DNA from: Bacteroidia bacterium
GTDB lineage: Bacteria; Bacteroidota; Bacteroidia; Bacteroidales; Azobacteroidaceae
Length of the DNA stretch: 21,346 nt
Reading direction: 5' to 3'
Assembly: GCA_025996865.1 (NCBI GenBank)
Contig: BNTV01000088.1
Coordinates: 1 to 21,346, forward strand
Shown piece after piece: positions 6,532-13,924 of the stretch; position 1 is the stretch's first letter; each line of letters opens with the position of its first letter. The position numbers and the translations under genes were made by a program. The notes beneath the pieces were generated by a model that saw only the letters and a program-made list of their open reading frames with translations, was not told the origin of the DNA and made no database searches.

Positions 6532-8531
6532 AAATTCTAAAAGTAATCAGTCGAAACAGCCCTCTTTCCATTATCCAAGTGAAAGAAGCGCTTTCTTTTT
6601 TTTCTGCTTTTTCCTATCAACTCTCTACTATGCAATCTTTTGGCGATAAAAATAAACAGATTTCCCTGATGGATAACATTGCTTCCGATTTTTTCACCCG
6701 CGAATTGGATGAAGCCATCCTCCGGGACGAAGCCGATATTGCCGTTCATTCCGCCAAAGACCTCCCTTACCCGCTCTCTCCCGGTTTGGAAATATTTGCC
6801 TTGCTGGAGGCTTTCGATAAAACAGATTCTTTGGTCAGTAAAAATAATCGGACATTGGCTCAACTTCCTCAAGGAGCAAGAGTGGGAACAAGTTCGGCTG
6901 CTCGAAAAAGGGAAGTGTTGAGCTACCGTCCGGATTTGGAAATTGTCAGCATCCGGGGAACGATCGAAGAACGGATTGCCCAAGTTGATGCCGGTTTCGT
7001 TGAGGCGCTTATTGTGGCTTCGTGCGCCCTTCAACGATTGGGACTGGCGCATCGAGCGGCTGAAATACTTCCTTTTCAAACGCATCCCCTGCAAGGAAAT
7101 TTAGCGATAGTGGGACGAAAAGGCAGGCAAAGCATCCGACAATTATTTGCTTCACACGATGTTCGCAAGCGCTATGGCAAAGTAACTTTGGTGGGTTTTG
7201 GGCCGGGCAATCCCGATTTGTTGACTCTGGGCGGAGATAAAGCGCTCGCGAAGGCAGATATTATTTTTCACGATGATTTGCTCGACCAATCTTTTCTGTC
7301 GCGTTATCCGGGCGAGAAAGCGTATGTCGGAAAACGCAAAGGCCATCATCATTCCTCGCAGGATGAAATCAACGAAAGGCTTTACCGCGCTGCCGTATCG
7401 GGAAAAAACACAGTCCGGCTGAAAGGGGGAGACCCCATGATTTTCGCCCGCGGACGCGAAGAAATTGATTATCTGCAAAGCCGTTTGGTAGAAGTGGAAG
7501 TCATTCCGGGCATCTCGGCGGGAATCGCCCTGTCGGCTTACACGCATATTCCACTGACTCACAGAGGACTGTCCTCTTCGGTCGCTTTCGTTACCGGACA
7601 TTCGGTCGAAAATCTGCAAATTCCATCTGCCGACACTTTGGTCTATTATATGGGAGGGTCAAATATTTCAACGATTGCCAAAAAGTTGATTGCGTCGGGT
7701 CGTCCGGAAAATACACCCGCCGCTTTGGTGCATAATGTTTCGTTGCCCGACCAAAAAACAGGATTTTCCTCGCTAAAAGAATTGCAGTACACCGTGATAA
7801 AAAATACAATACCGGTATTAATCATTGTGGGCGAAGTCGTGGCACTGGAAAATCAGCAATCGCATCAGCAAAAAGTCCTGATTACCGGAACATCCAATGA
7901 TACGGATTATGCCAACGTCTATCACACACCTTTAATTCAAATAGATAAAATAGAGGACGACAAGGATTTACAACAGGCGATTCAAGAGATAGATACGTTC
8001 GACTGGATTATTTTTACGAGTCGTTACGGCGTTCGCTATTTCTTTGAAGCATGGAATAAAACGCAATCGGATATTCGGAATTTGGCGAAAATTCGCATTG
8101 CATCGGTTGGAAAAACAACCACTTGCGAATTAAATGAACACCAAGTCTCTCCCGATTTTGAACCGGAAATCGAATCGGCAAAAAGTTTGGTAGCGTATTT
8201 TCAAAAAGAAAACCTGAAAGGCAAACGCATCCTTCTTCCCCGTTCGGATAAAGGACTGAAATACCTTTCGGAGGAACTTTCAAAGCTCGGAAATCAGGTC
8301 GTAGATATTCCGGTTTACCGAAATACCATCAATAAAAAAGCGGAAAAGACAGACCTTGCTCAATTTCAGAAAATCATTTTTTCTTCGCCTTCAGGTGTAG
8401 AAGCGTTTTCCGAAATTTACGGAGAAATTCCTCCGGGAATACAACTGATTGCCAAGGGCGAAACAACAGAGCAAAAACTAAAAGAATCATGTTCCGGTTA
8501 TGCAAAAGAATTTTCTACCCATTTCCATTGA
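6528..8531 (+). CDS. HemC(truncated)-CobA-HemD triple fusion for uroporphyrinogen/precorrin-2 synthesis
   Basis: 667 aa with three parts. Residues 1-218 resemble porphobilinogen deaminase (HemC): VHSAKDLP with catalytic Asp78, VGTSSAARKRE and IRGTIEERI. Residues 219-448 are a uroporphyrinogen-III C-methyltransferase (CobA/SUMT) with VGFGPGNPDLLTL, RLKGGDPMIFARG and PLTHRG. Residues 449-667 are uroporphyrinogen-III synthase (HemD), recognised by FTSRYGVRYF and FSSPSGVEAF. Together they would turn porphobilinogen into precorrin-2. The HemC part stops where domain 3 should begin, so the cysteine that holds the dipyrromethane cofactor (Cys242 in E. coli) is absent, and one of the paired arginines (RR of SSLRR) is Ala. 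The CobA and HemD parts look intact. It overlaps the symporter gene by 4 nt and the next gene by 32 nt. CobA and HemD assignment is firm; HemC activity is doubtful. Confidence 0.88.
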   Translation: MKILKVISRNSPLSIIQVKEALSFFSAFSYQLSTMQSFGDKNKQISLMDNIASDFFTRELDEAILRDEADIAVHSAKDLPYPLSPGLEIFALLEAFDKTDSLVSKNNRTLAQLPQGARVGTSSAARKREVLSYRPDLEIVSIRGTIEERIAQVDAGFVEALIVASCALQRLGLAHRAAEILPFQTHPLQGNLAIVGRKGRQSIRQLFASHDVRKRYGKVTLVGFGPGNPDLLTLGGDKALAKADIIFHDDLLDQSFLSRYPGEKAYVGKRKGHHHSSQDEINERLYRAAVSGKNTVRLKGGDPMIFARGREEIDYLQSRLVEVEVIPGISAGIALSAYTHIPLTHRGLSSSVAFVTGHSVENLQIPSADTLVYYMGGSNISTIAKKLIASGRPENTPAALVHNVSLPDQKTGFSSLKELQYTVIKNTIPVLIIVGEVVALENQQSHQQKVLITGTSNDTDYANVYHTPLIQIDKIEDDKDLQQAIQEIDTFDWIIFTSRYGVRYFFEAWNKTQSDIRNLAKIRIASVGKTTTCELNEHQVSPDFEPEIESAKSLVAYFQKENLKGKRILLPRSDKGLKYLSEELSKLGNQVVDIPVYRNTINKKAEKTDLAQFQKIIFSSPSGVEAFSEIYGEIPPGIQLIAKGETTEQKLKESCSGYAKEFSTHFH

Positions 8532-8961
8532 TATCACTGACAAGAAGATCGTGATTATCGGCGGAGGAAAAGTCGCTTTCCATAAATCCGCTATCCTGAG
8601 TCGTTTTACTCCGGAAGCAACGGTTATTGCACCGGAATTTCATCCGGAATTTGAAAATTTGCCTTTCCAATTAATAAAAAAGGAATATGAAGCGGATGAT
8701 TTAAACGGGGCATTTTTGGTTTATATCTGCACCGGAAATGAAACGTTGAATCAGCAAATAAAAACCGCGTGCGGAAAGCGTGGAATATTGGCTTCTGTTT
8801 GCGACAATCCTTTGCTTTGCGATTTTATTTCTCCCGCCATTCAGAAGGAAGAAAACATGACTATCGCCGTATCATCGAATGCCCAAAATGTCCGCCAAGC
8901 CATAGCTGTCCGCAATCAAATACAAGTTTTAATTGAAAAGGAAATATTGAAAATCAAATAA
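8500..8961 (+). CDS. Precorrin-2 dehydrogenase / sirohydrochlorin ferrochelatase domain protein
   Basis: 153 aa, equivalent to the N-terminal half of CysG or to Met8p. It oxidises precorrin-2 to sirohydrochlorin with NAD+ and may insert iron to give siroheme. The Rossmann motif IIGGGKVAFHK (residues 19-29) binds NAD. Asp102 in VCDNPLLCDFISPA matches the catalytic Asp104 of Salmonella CysG, and MTIAVSSNAQNVRQA matches the dimer/substrate region. It is somewhat short because the C-terminal helical extension is reduced. The start overlaps the end of the HemC-CobA-HemD gene by 32 nt in another frame, so the two are coupled. A strong hairpin terminator follows. Confidence 0.85.
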   Translation: MQKNFLPISIDITDKKIVIIGGGKVAFHKSAILSRFTPEATVIAPEFHPEFENLPFQLIKKEYEADDLNGAFLVYICTGNETLNQQIKTACGKRGILASVCDNPLLCDFISPAIQKEENMTIAVSSNAQNVRQAIAVRNQIQVLIEKEILKIK

Positions 8962-8964
8962 TAC

Positions 8965-9000
8965 AAAACCCACCGGGAACGATTCGTGTGTTGGGTTTTT
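8965..9000. terminator. Bidirectional terminator between convergent genes
   Basis: aaaaccca (8965-8972) pairs with tgggtttt (8992-8999), giving an A-run and T-run on the two sides of the hairpin. It ends the plus-strand operon and reaches the last codon of the minus-strand Yip1-family gene. Confidence 0.75.
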
Positions 9001-9577
9001 ATACCATCGCTCCTGTCAGCAATATCGCTCCCAGCACTATGGACAATACCACAGCCACCGCAGCCATCACTACCAAACTGACTATGAAATAGGGAACAGT
9101 TTTTTCCGCAGGCTGTTTCATCATCGGTTGCAAGCCAATGTAGAGAAGGTAAAGACTGTAAAGGCTTGCCAATGAAGCCAGTATCGAGATAGCCGGAATA
9201 AGGTAGAACACGCCGCCAACCAACGCAGGTGTATAAGCGTATGCCACAAGCGAATAAGCTTTGTCAAGATTTTTCGTCGCTCCAAAACTGTTTGCCAATG
9301 TATCGATGACAAACGCTGTGAGATAGGTTCCACCCAACATCGTGACATATTGAATGATTGCATACCGGATGCCCCAGCCGATTCCACCGATATGCACTCC
9401 AAGTACGGAATAACCGATCAGTCCGTAGCCAATAAAGGCAGCAATTGCGGGAATTAGCGCCAATGGCACTACATAGGATGTAAATACTTTTACATGAGGC
9501 GTATTTTCAGTCTCAATGGTCTGCCATTCCGTTTTAGGAGTGAGCAGAATGTTTTTCACTCTGTTAATAATGTCCAT
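8999..9577 (-). CDS. Yip1-family integral membrane protein
   Basis: 192 aa. After a short cytoplasmic N-terminus (MDIINRVKNILLTPKTEWQ, the usual start of bacterial Yip1/DUF1282 proteins) there are five hydrophobic segments of about 20 residues at roughly 35-55, 70-95, 105-135, 130-148 and 163-190. Such proteins are common in Bacteroidetes and of unknown function. The stop is inside the bidirectional terminator. The gene starts 47 nt after the end of the T9SS gene on the same strand; no clear own promoter was found in that gap, so co-transcription is possible. Confidence 0.75.
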   Translation of the reverse strand: MDIINRVKNILLTPKTEWQTIETENTPHVKVFTSYVVPLALIPAIAAFIGYGLIGYSVLGVHIGGIGWGIRYAIIQYVTMLGGTYLTAFVIDTLANSFGATKNLDKAYSLVAYAYTPALVGGVFYLIPAISILASLASLYSLYLLYIGLQPMMKQPAEKTVPYFIVSLVVMAAVAVVLSIVLGAILLTGAMV

Positions 9578-9624
9578 TTTCTTTTAATTTTAAATTGTCT
9601 AAATTATGGTTTTATCGTCTTTTT

Positions 9625-11781
9625 TCACTTATTCAGGACTTTCAAAACGGTTGTTTCTCCTCCTTTCACATTTACAACATACACCCCTTTCTGACTCAAA
9701 CCGATTGAAAATTCTTTTCCGGCAGCTTTACCCAATACAATCGTACGACCGGCCAGATCGTAAACCGAAACATTATCTCCTTCCGACAAATTCTTAATCG
9801 TCAATACATTATCTTTTGCATAAGCATACGGCTTAACGGCATCTATTGACGGAATATCCGTATAGGAGCTGTTGATAAATAAGGTAAATCTTCCGGTTTC
9901 ACCTTCAACTACACTTGTATGGAACGAATACGGGGTTTGCAACAAATCTATTTTTTTACCTGTAACTTTATCCAATAAAATCACGCTCCATACATCTTGC
10001 TTGTGTCTTGCATCTAAAGAAATCGTATAATCGCCGGCTTCAGGAATGGAGAATCCCATCTTCACTTCTCTTTCATCTTTCATCGGAAGCCCGTTCACAA
10101 CCAGTTCCCGGTTCGTTCCATCCTGTAAACTATATACGGAAGGTCTGCTGCCATAAGCGGTTGACATTTTTACCGCATCTTCTATTGTCTGAAAAGACTC
10201 AACATAATTATCGGCAAAGTTAAGGTAAAAACGGTCATACGAGTCGTTTTTATCCGAAGAAAGCGCAAAATACAATTGATCTTTTATCAAATTATCATTA
10301 GATGAGCGGAATTCCACACTTTCGAGCAAAAGGCCTGCGACACCTGCGTTAAAATTAAAAGTATCTAATGTATCACCTGTGGAATATCTACCTTGGATAT
10401 AAAATGGTGTGAACGGTCCTATGGTTTTGGACACAATAGCATCACTTAAAACAGCCTCGCCGAATCGGAACGTGCCCGGCGCTGCTTGAGAACTTTCCAC
10501 TTCCCGATAATAAATCGTTCCCCTGTAATCAGTAGTGCCTTGACTAATCGTATAGGCAGTAGAAAAAAGCCCGCCTATAAAAGCCCAATTATCGCCATTA
10601 TGGTCATCCCATATACCCGCCGGGGTTCCATAGGTAGTATATTTTACCGGTTTAGCCTTACTGGTACTGAATAAGGTATCTATATCATCCGGATCATTAG
10701 AAATAAAATCAATATCTCCACCCTTGCCGTTATCAAACTTGATTTGATAACCGTTTGCTTTTGCATAATCAGTATTCGTAGAGAGCGTACCAACTCTTTT
10801 CCACACAATAGCTGTGTCCGGTCTGCCTCCGGTGGATCGGCCCTTAGGATTGAATTCAAAAAGATCATATTCTGTGGTCGGAACCGTTTTACCTCCTCGT
10901 TTAAGATCCTTACCGGCTTTAAAAGGAAGTGAAAAATAAGTCCACTTGTTATCCTCGAATTTTTTTCGAAGAATGACTTGTATAGGACTGGTATCAGGAT
11001 CAAGCCCTTTTACTCCTCCATCTGGTGTTGTATTCAGGTTTCTCAACAATCCGTCGAATTTGTCATTCGAATAAAAAATGATCGTATCTGTTTTTAACAC
11101 TGCTACTTCGCTACCAATACCATCATCAATATCAATTTTACCGGCGCCGGCGCCGGCAGAAACATGTATCGCACCATCCGACCGCAGGGGGCCGCTAATA
11201 TGCATGCCACCTTCAACAAGCATTGGTATAACGTGTGGTTGATCGTTTATGAGTATCGAAAATCTCGTGCTATTCTCTTTAACCTGTTCCGTACTAAAAT
11301 GATATGATTTTCGCAGCAGGTTGATCGTATCTTTTGTATTGTGATCAATCAACTCTGCACTCCTTAAATCAGTTCTACTCGGTACATCCAATGAAAATGT
11401 ATAAGCGCCGGCTGTGGGAACAGAAAATCCTATCCTGACGTTCCTGCTATCTTTCATCGGAATCCCATACACAAACAAGGCATGGTTCGCTCCCTCTTGT
11501 AAACTATATACGGCAGGCTTTTTCTCATAAACGGTTGACAATTTTATCGCGTCTTCTATTGACTTGAAAGCCTCAGAGTAACTATCGGCAAAGTTAAGAT
11601 AAAAAAGGTCATCCGAGCCATCCGTATCTGATGAGAGATTAATCCGCAATTGGTCTTTCGGATCTTCAATAGCTGCAATAGAGCGAAGTTGCGCAGACTC
11701 ATCATATACTTCTTTCGCCGGTAAGGGAAGGTAAAAAAAAGTAAAAATTACAACTAATAAAAAAAAAGTTAATTTATGCAT
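9625..11781 (-). CDS. Secreted protein with duplicated domain and T9SS C-terminal sorting domain
   Basis: 718 aa. Residues 1-22 are a signal peptide. Residues ~45-178 and ~501-637 are homologous to each other (shared FYLNFAD.Y.E.F..IEDA.K, PMKD.R.V..GFS.P.AG.Y). The ~80 residues at the end (NVLTIKNL, VSVYDLAGR, VYVVNVKGG, TTVLKVLNK) form a type A sorting domain that sends the protein through the outer membrane by the type IX system, where it is released or attached to the surface. The middle contains AGAGAG and beta-rich sequence without a recognisable catalytic motif. Function is unknown; an adhesin or cell-surface structural role is possible. The start is the only Met before the signal peptide. 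A -7 element lies 66-73 nt upstream. Confidence 0.8.
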   Translation of the reverse strand: MHKLTFFLLVVIFTFFYLPLPAKEVYDESAQLRSIAAIEDPKDQLRINLSSDTDGSDDLFYLNFADSYSEAFKSIEDAIKLSTVYEKKPAVYSLQEGANHALFVYGIPMKDSRNVRIGFSVPTAGAYTFSLDVPSRTDLRSAELIDHNTKDTINLLRKSYHFSTEQVKENSTRFSILINDQPHVIPMLVEGGMHISGPLRSDGAIHVSAGAGAGKIDIDDGIGSEVAVLKTDTIIFYSNDKFDGLLRNLNTTPDGGVKGLDPDTSPIQVILRKKFEDNKWTYFSLPFKAGKDLKRGGKTVPTTEYDLFEFNPKGRSTGGRPDTAIVWKRVGTLSTNTDYAKANGYQIKFDNGKGGDIDFISNDPDDIDTLFSTSKAKPVKYTTYGTPAGIWDDHNGDNWAFIGGLFSTAYTISQGTTDYRGTIYYREVESSQAAPGTFRFGEAVLSDAIVSKTIGPFTPFYIQGRYSTGDTLDTFNFNAGVAGLLLESVEFRSSNDNLIKDQLYFALSSDKNDSYDRFYLNFADNYVESFQTIEDAVKMSTAYGSRPSVYSLQDGTNRELVVNGLPMKDEREVKMGFSIPEAGDYTISLDARHKQDVWSVILLDKVTGKKIDLLQTPYSFHTSVVEGETGRFTLFINSSYTDIPSIDAVKPYAYAKDNVLTIKNLSEGDNVSVYDLAGRTIVLGKAAGKEFSIGLSQKGVYVVNVKGGETTVLKVLNK

Positions 11782-11842
11782 AATGTTTAATGAAATACGG
11801 TTTTATAATAAATTCAATTATTTTTCATTCTCTTATAGAGAG

Positions 11843-11921
11843 GTTACAAAGTTACTAATAAAAAAATAATTATCAGATAATTGTACATATAATTTAACAA
11901 AAAGAATAGTAACTTTGTAAC
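11843..11921. promoter_or_regulatory. Two outward-facing -7 elements in a 15-bp inverted repeat
   Basis: gttacaaagttacta (11843-11857) and its exact inverted copy (11907-11921) are 49 bp apart. Each contains TAACTTTG, a match to TAnnTTTG: 11847-11854 on the minus strand, facing the T9SS gene, and 11910-11917 on the plus strand. No clear -33 was seen for either. The plus-facing copy has no convincing gene downstream and points at the 3' end of the SRP RNA gene. Confidence 0.6.
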
Positions 11922-12027
11922 GCATAACTACCGAAATATGGGGTAATTCCTGATTCATTGAGGGAAGAACGAAGAATCATGATAGATTTTATTTATGTCA
12001 AAAAGCAAACGCATAGAGACAAAAAAA

Positions 12028-12123
12028 GGGTAAGCTTACTATATCGCGTCGCTACAACCAACTACCCTTGCTGCTGTCAAGCCCTGGGGGATTTGAAGGG
12101 AGCTGACCGTATAGGACTTACCC
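12028..12123 (-). ncRNA. ffs: Small SRP RNA (4.5S-like)
   Basis: On the minus strand a 96-nt RNA begins GGGTAAG and ends CTTACCC, which pair as the closing stem. TATA segments next to these also pair. The apical part contains TCAGCTCCCTT, CCCCCAGGG and CAGCAGCAAGGGTA, the pattern of the bacterial SRP RNA helix 8 region (AGCAGC...AAGG) that binds Ffh. The hexanucleotide between CCCAGGGC and GCAGC is UUGACA instead of the CGGAAG of many species. A promoter -7 lies 6 nt upstream of the 5' end, and a T7 run follows the 3' end, so both transcript ends are supported. Assignment rests on motif and structure, not a covariance search. Confidence 0.8.
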
Positions 12124-12128
12124 GACCG

Positions 12129-12158
12129 CAAAAGTACTACTTTTTTTTGAATTACAAA
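12129..12158 (-). promoter_or_regulatory. Promoter of the SRP RNA gene
   Basis: Minus strand: TTTG (12158-12155), an 18-nt spacer, then TACTTTTG (12136-12129), followed after 5 nt by the first G of the RNA at 12123. Confidence 0.7.
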
Positions 12159-12210
12159 TACTCTACGCCAATAATTCTATCTAACTTTTTGATTCTAAAC
12201 CGAATATTTT

Positions 12211-12266
12211 CAATTCTCAATTCTCAACTTTCAATTCTCAATTCTCAATTCTCAATTCTCAATTCC
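12211..12266. repeat. Heptamer tandem repeat (caattct, 8 units) at the 3' end of prmA
   Basis: Eight consecutive 7-bp units; the third is caacttt and the last caattcc, the rest are identical. The array supplies the last codons of prmA (read LRIEN) and its TGA stop at 12245-12247, so the true ancestral C-terminus may have been replaced. Confidence 0.9.
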
Positions 12267-13090
12267 AAAGCCTTCCATTGCCCGTTTTCTTTTTCCGAAA
12301 CCAATTCCAAACCCTGTTTTTTACCGGTTTCTATGATTATACTTGCATCTTCCCTGAAAAATCCACTCATAAACAGTGAAGAACCGGGACGCATACATTT
12401 CACATAAGTTGGAATGTCGTTCAATAAAATATTGCGATTGATATTGGCAAAAATAAAATCATAAGTTTCATTTCCAAGCAGGGATGCATCTCCCAATTCT
12501 ACCTGAATATCAGGCGTTTTATTTAACCGGATATTTTCCATCGCATTTTTGTAAGCCCATTCGTCGTTGTCGATTGCCCTGACCGGTTGAGCGCCTTTCA
12601 TGGCGGCAAGAATGGCTAAAACAGCTGTACCGCAACCCATATCAAGCATTGATTTCCCTTTTGGTTCCGTTTCCAAAAGATAAGATACCATCATGGAAGT
12701 CGTGGCGTGATGTCCCGTGCCAAAAGCCATTTTCGGGTCAATCACGATGTCGTATTTCAATACCGGAATATCTTTGTGGAAAGAGCTGTGTATAACTGCT
12801 TGGTTATCAATAATGATAGGTTGAAAAAAATATTTTTCCCATTCCTCGTTCCAATCCTTGCTTTTCACGTAAACAGCTTGGTATTGAACCGATAAATCGG
12901 GTAGGGGAAGGTCTCCCAAAACAGAAGATAACTGATTTTCCGAATACTGATTTTCAGGAATATAGGCCGTCACACCTTGTTCGGATTCGACAAAACTTTC
13001 AAAACCGATGTCGGCAAGCAAAGCCGAAAGTACATCCCTGTGTATTTCCGTATTGGGATTTAGTGTTAATTGAATTTCGTAGTAGTCCAT
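12245..13090 (-). CDS. prmA: Ribosomal protein L11 methyltransferase
   Basis: 281 aa cytoplasmic enzyme that trimethylates ribosomal protein L11 using S-adenosylmethionine. The N-terminal substrate-recognition domain (about residues 1-110) includes SKDWNEEWEKYF. The methyltransferase domain has DPKMAFGTGHHATT, the SAM motif LDMGCGTAVLAI, the acidic AIDNDEWAYKNAMENI and the catalytic-site FANINRNILL, all typical of PrmA. Length is close to other Bacteroidetes PrmA proteins. The last residues come from the heptamer repeat. A -7 element TATCTTTG at 13130-13123 lies about 33 nt before the ATG, facing away from the plus-strand gene at 13184. Confidence 0.93.
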   Translation of the reverse strand: MDYYEIQLTLNPNTEIHRDVLSALLADIGFESFVESEQGVTAYIPENQYSENQLSSVLGDLPLPDLSVQYQAVYVKSKDWNEEWEKYFFQPIIIDNQAVIHSSFHKDIPVLKYDIVIDPKMAFGTGHHATTSMMVSYLLETEPKGKSMLDMGCGTAVLAILAAMKGAQPVRAIDNDEWAYKNAMENIRLNKTPDIQVELGDASLLGNETYDFIFANINRNILLNDIPTYVKCMRPGSSLFMSGFFREDASIIIETGKKQGLELVSEKENGQWKALELRIEN

Positions 13091-13118
13091 GTGATTTATT
13101 TAAAATTATGAATTTCTG

Positions 13119-13149
13119 TTGTCAAAGATAATTAAAATAACTATATTTG
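13119..13149 (+). promoter_or_regulatory. Overlapping divergent promoters for prmA and the membrane protein gene
   Basis: Plus strand: TTG (13119-13121), 20 nt, TATATTTG (13142-13149), 34 nt before the ATG at 13184. The minus-strand -7 for prmA, TATCTTTG (13130-13123), lies inside this spacer, so the two polymerases would compete. Confidence 0.65.
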
Positions 13150-13183
13150 CCACGCTAATCAATTAACTTTAAAATTATTAAAA

Positions 13184-13921
13184 ATGGCAACTGATAAAAA
13201 AGTAACCCGCGTCGGGGGAGACGAACCAACCCCGATACAACAACAGAGAACAGAGAAAACTTTTGTTCCGACACCCGAAAGTAAAGGCAGAGCGACGCAA
13301 TCCCGCTTGATAGCCGGTGTTCTATGGTTTTTGGGAATTTGTGCTGAAATTGGAGCTATTGCAGTGTTGTTTAAAAGCGCCAAACCCATTGAAACAAGTA
13401 CGTGGATTTGGCTGATAACGTTGATTGTCGTTGATTTGATTTTAGTAATCATTGGCTCGCAAATCTGGAAAAAAGCGAACCGTTTAGATCCTGCTTCAGA
13501 GAAAGAGTCGGTGAAATTTTTTATTCAGAATCAGTTAGGTGTAATTGTCTCACTAATTGCCTTCCTGCCTTTGGTGATTTTGATTTTTATCAATAAGGAT
13601 TTAAGCGGAAAGCAAAAGGGAATCATTGGCGGAATTGCCGCTATTGCCTTGATAATCGCCGGTGTAACGAGTGCAGATTTTAATCCTCCTTCGGTTGAAC
13701 AATATACCCGACAAACCAATCGCGTAGAAGAATTGACCGGTGCAAACGATGTTTTCTGGACAAAATCCGGTACGAAATACCATTTATATAACGATTGTTC
13801 GCACATCAATTCCAGCAGAACGGATGAGATTTTTGAAGGTACGGTGGCAAAAGCCCGTGAACTGAAGAATATTACCGAATTATGCAAGACTTGTGAAAAC
13901 CGGGCGGAAAAAGCGAAATAA
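13184..13921 (+). CDS. Four-helix membrane protein with C-terminal Cys/His metal-site-like tail
   Basis: 245 aa. The first ~42 residues are polar and cytoplasmic. Four hydrophobic segments follow at about 44-64, 73-95, 116-136 and 144-164. The C-terminal soluble part carries WTKSGTKYHLYNDCSHIN and, about 35 residues later, LCKTCENR. This C-x-x-H...C-x-x-C arrangement resembles small zinc-binding tails that follow 'GxxYH..C.yl' in other bacterial proteins. I do not recognise a characterised family; similar membrane proteins seem to be frequent in Bacteroidetes. It is a single gene with its own promoter, converging on holA with 3 bp between the stops. The function is unknown; a metal or redox sensing role would be speculation. 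Confidence 0.7.
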   Translation: MATDKKVTRVGGDEPTPIQQQRTEKTFVPTPESKGRATQSRLIAGVLWFLGICAEIGAIAVLFKSAKPIETSTWIWLITLIVVDLILVIIGSQIWKKANRLDPASEKESVKFFIQNQLGVIVSLIAFLPLVILIFINKDLSGKQKGIIGGIAAIALIIAGVTSADFNPPSVEQYTRQTNRVEELTGANDVFWTKSGTKYHLYNDCSHINSSRTDEIFEGTVAKARELKNITELCKTCENRAEKAK

Positions 13922-13924
13922 AAA

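Noticed and set aside
12211..12266. CRISPR or origin iterons
   Set aside because: Units are 7 bp and contiguous, with no spacers; no dnaA or rep gene is near.
11958..12407. 149-aa plus-strand frame
   Set aside because: It runs through the complement of the SRP RNA, the heptamer array and the end of prmA. No conserved protein is visible.
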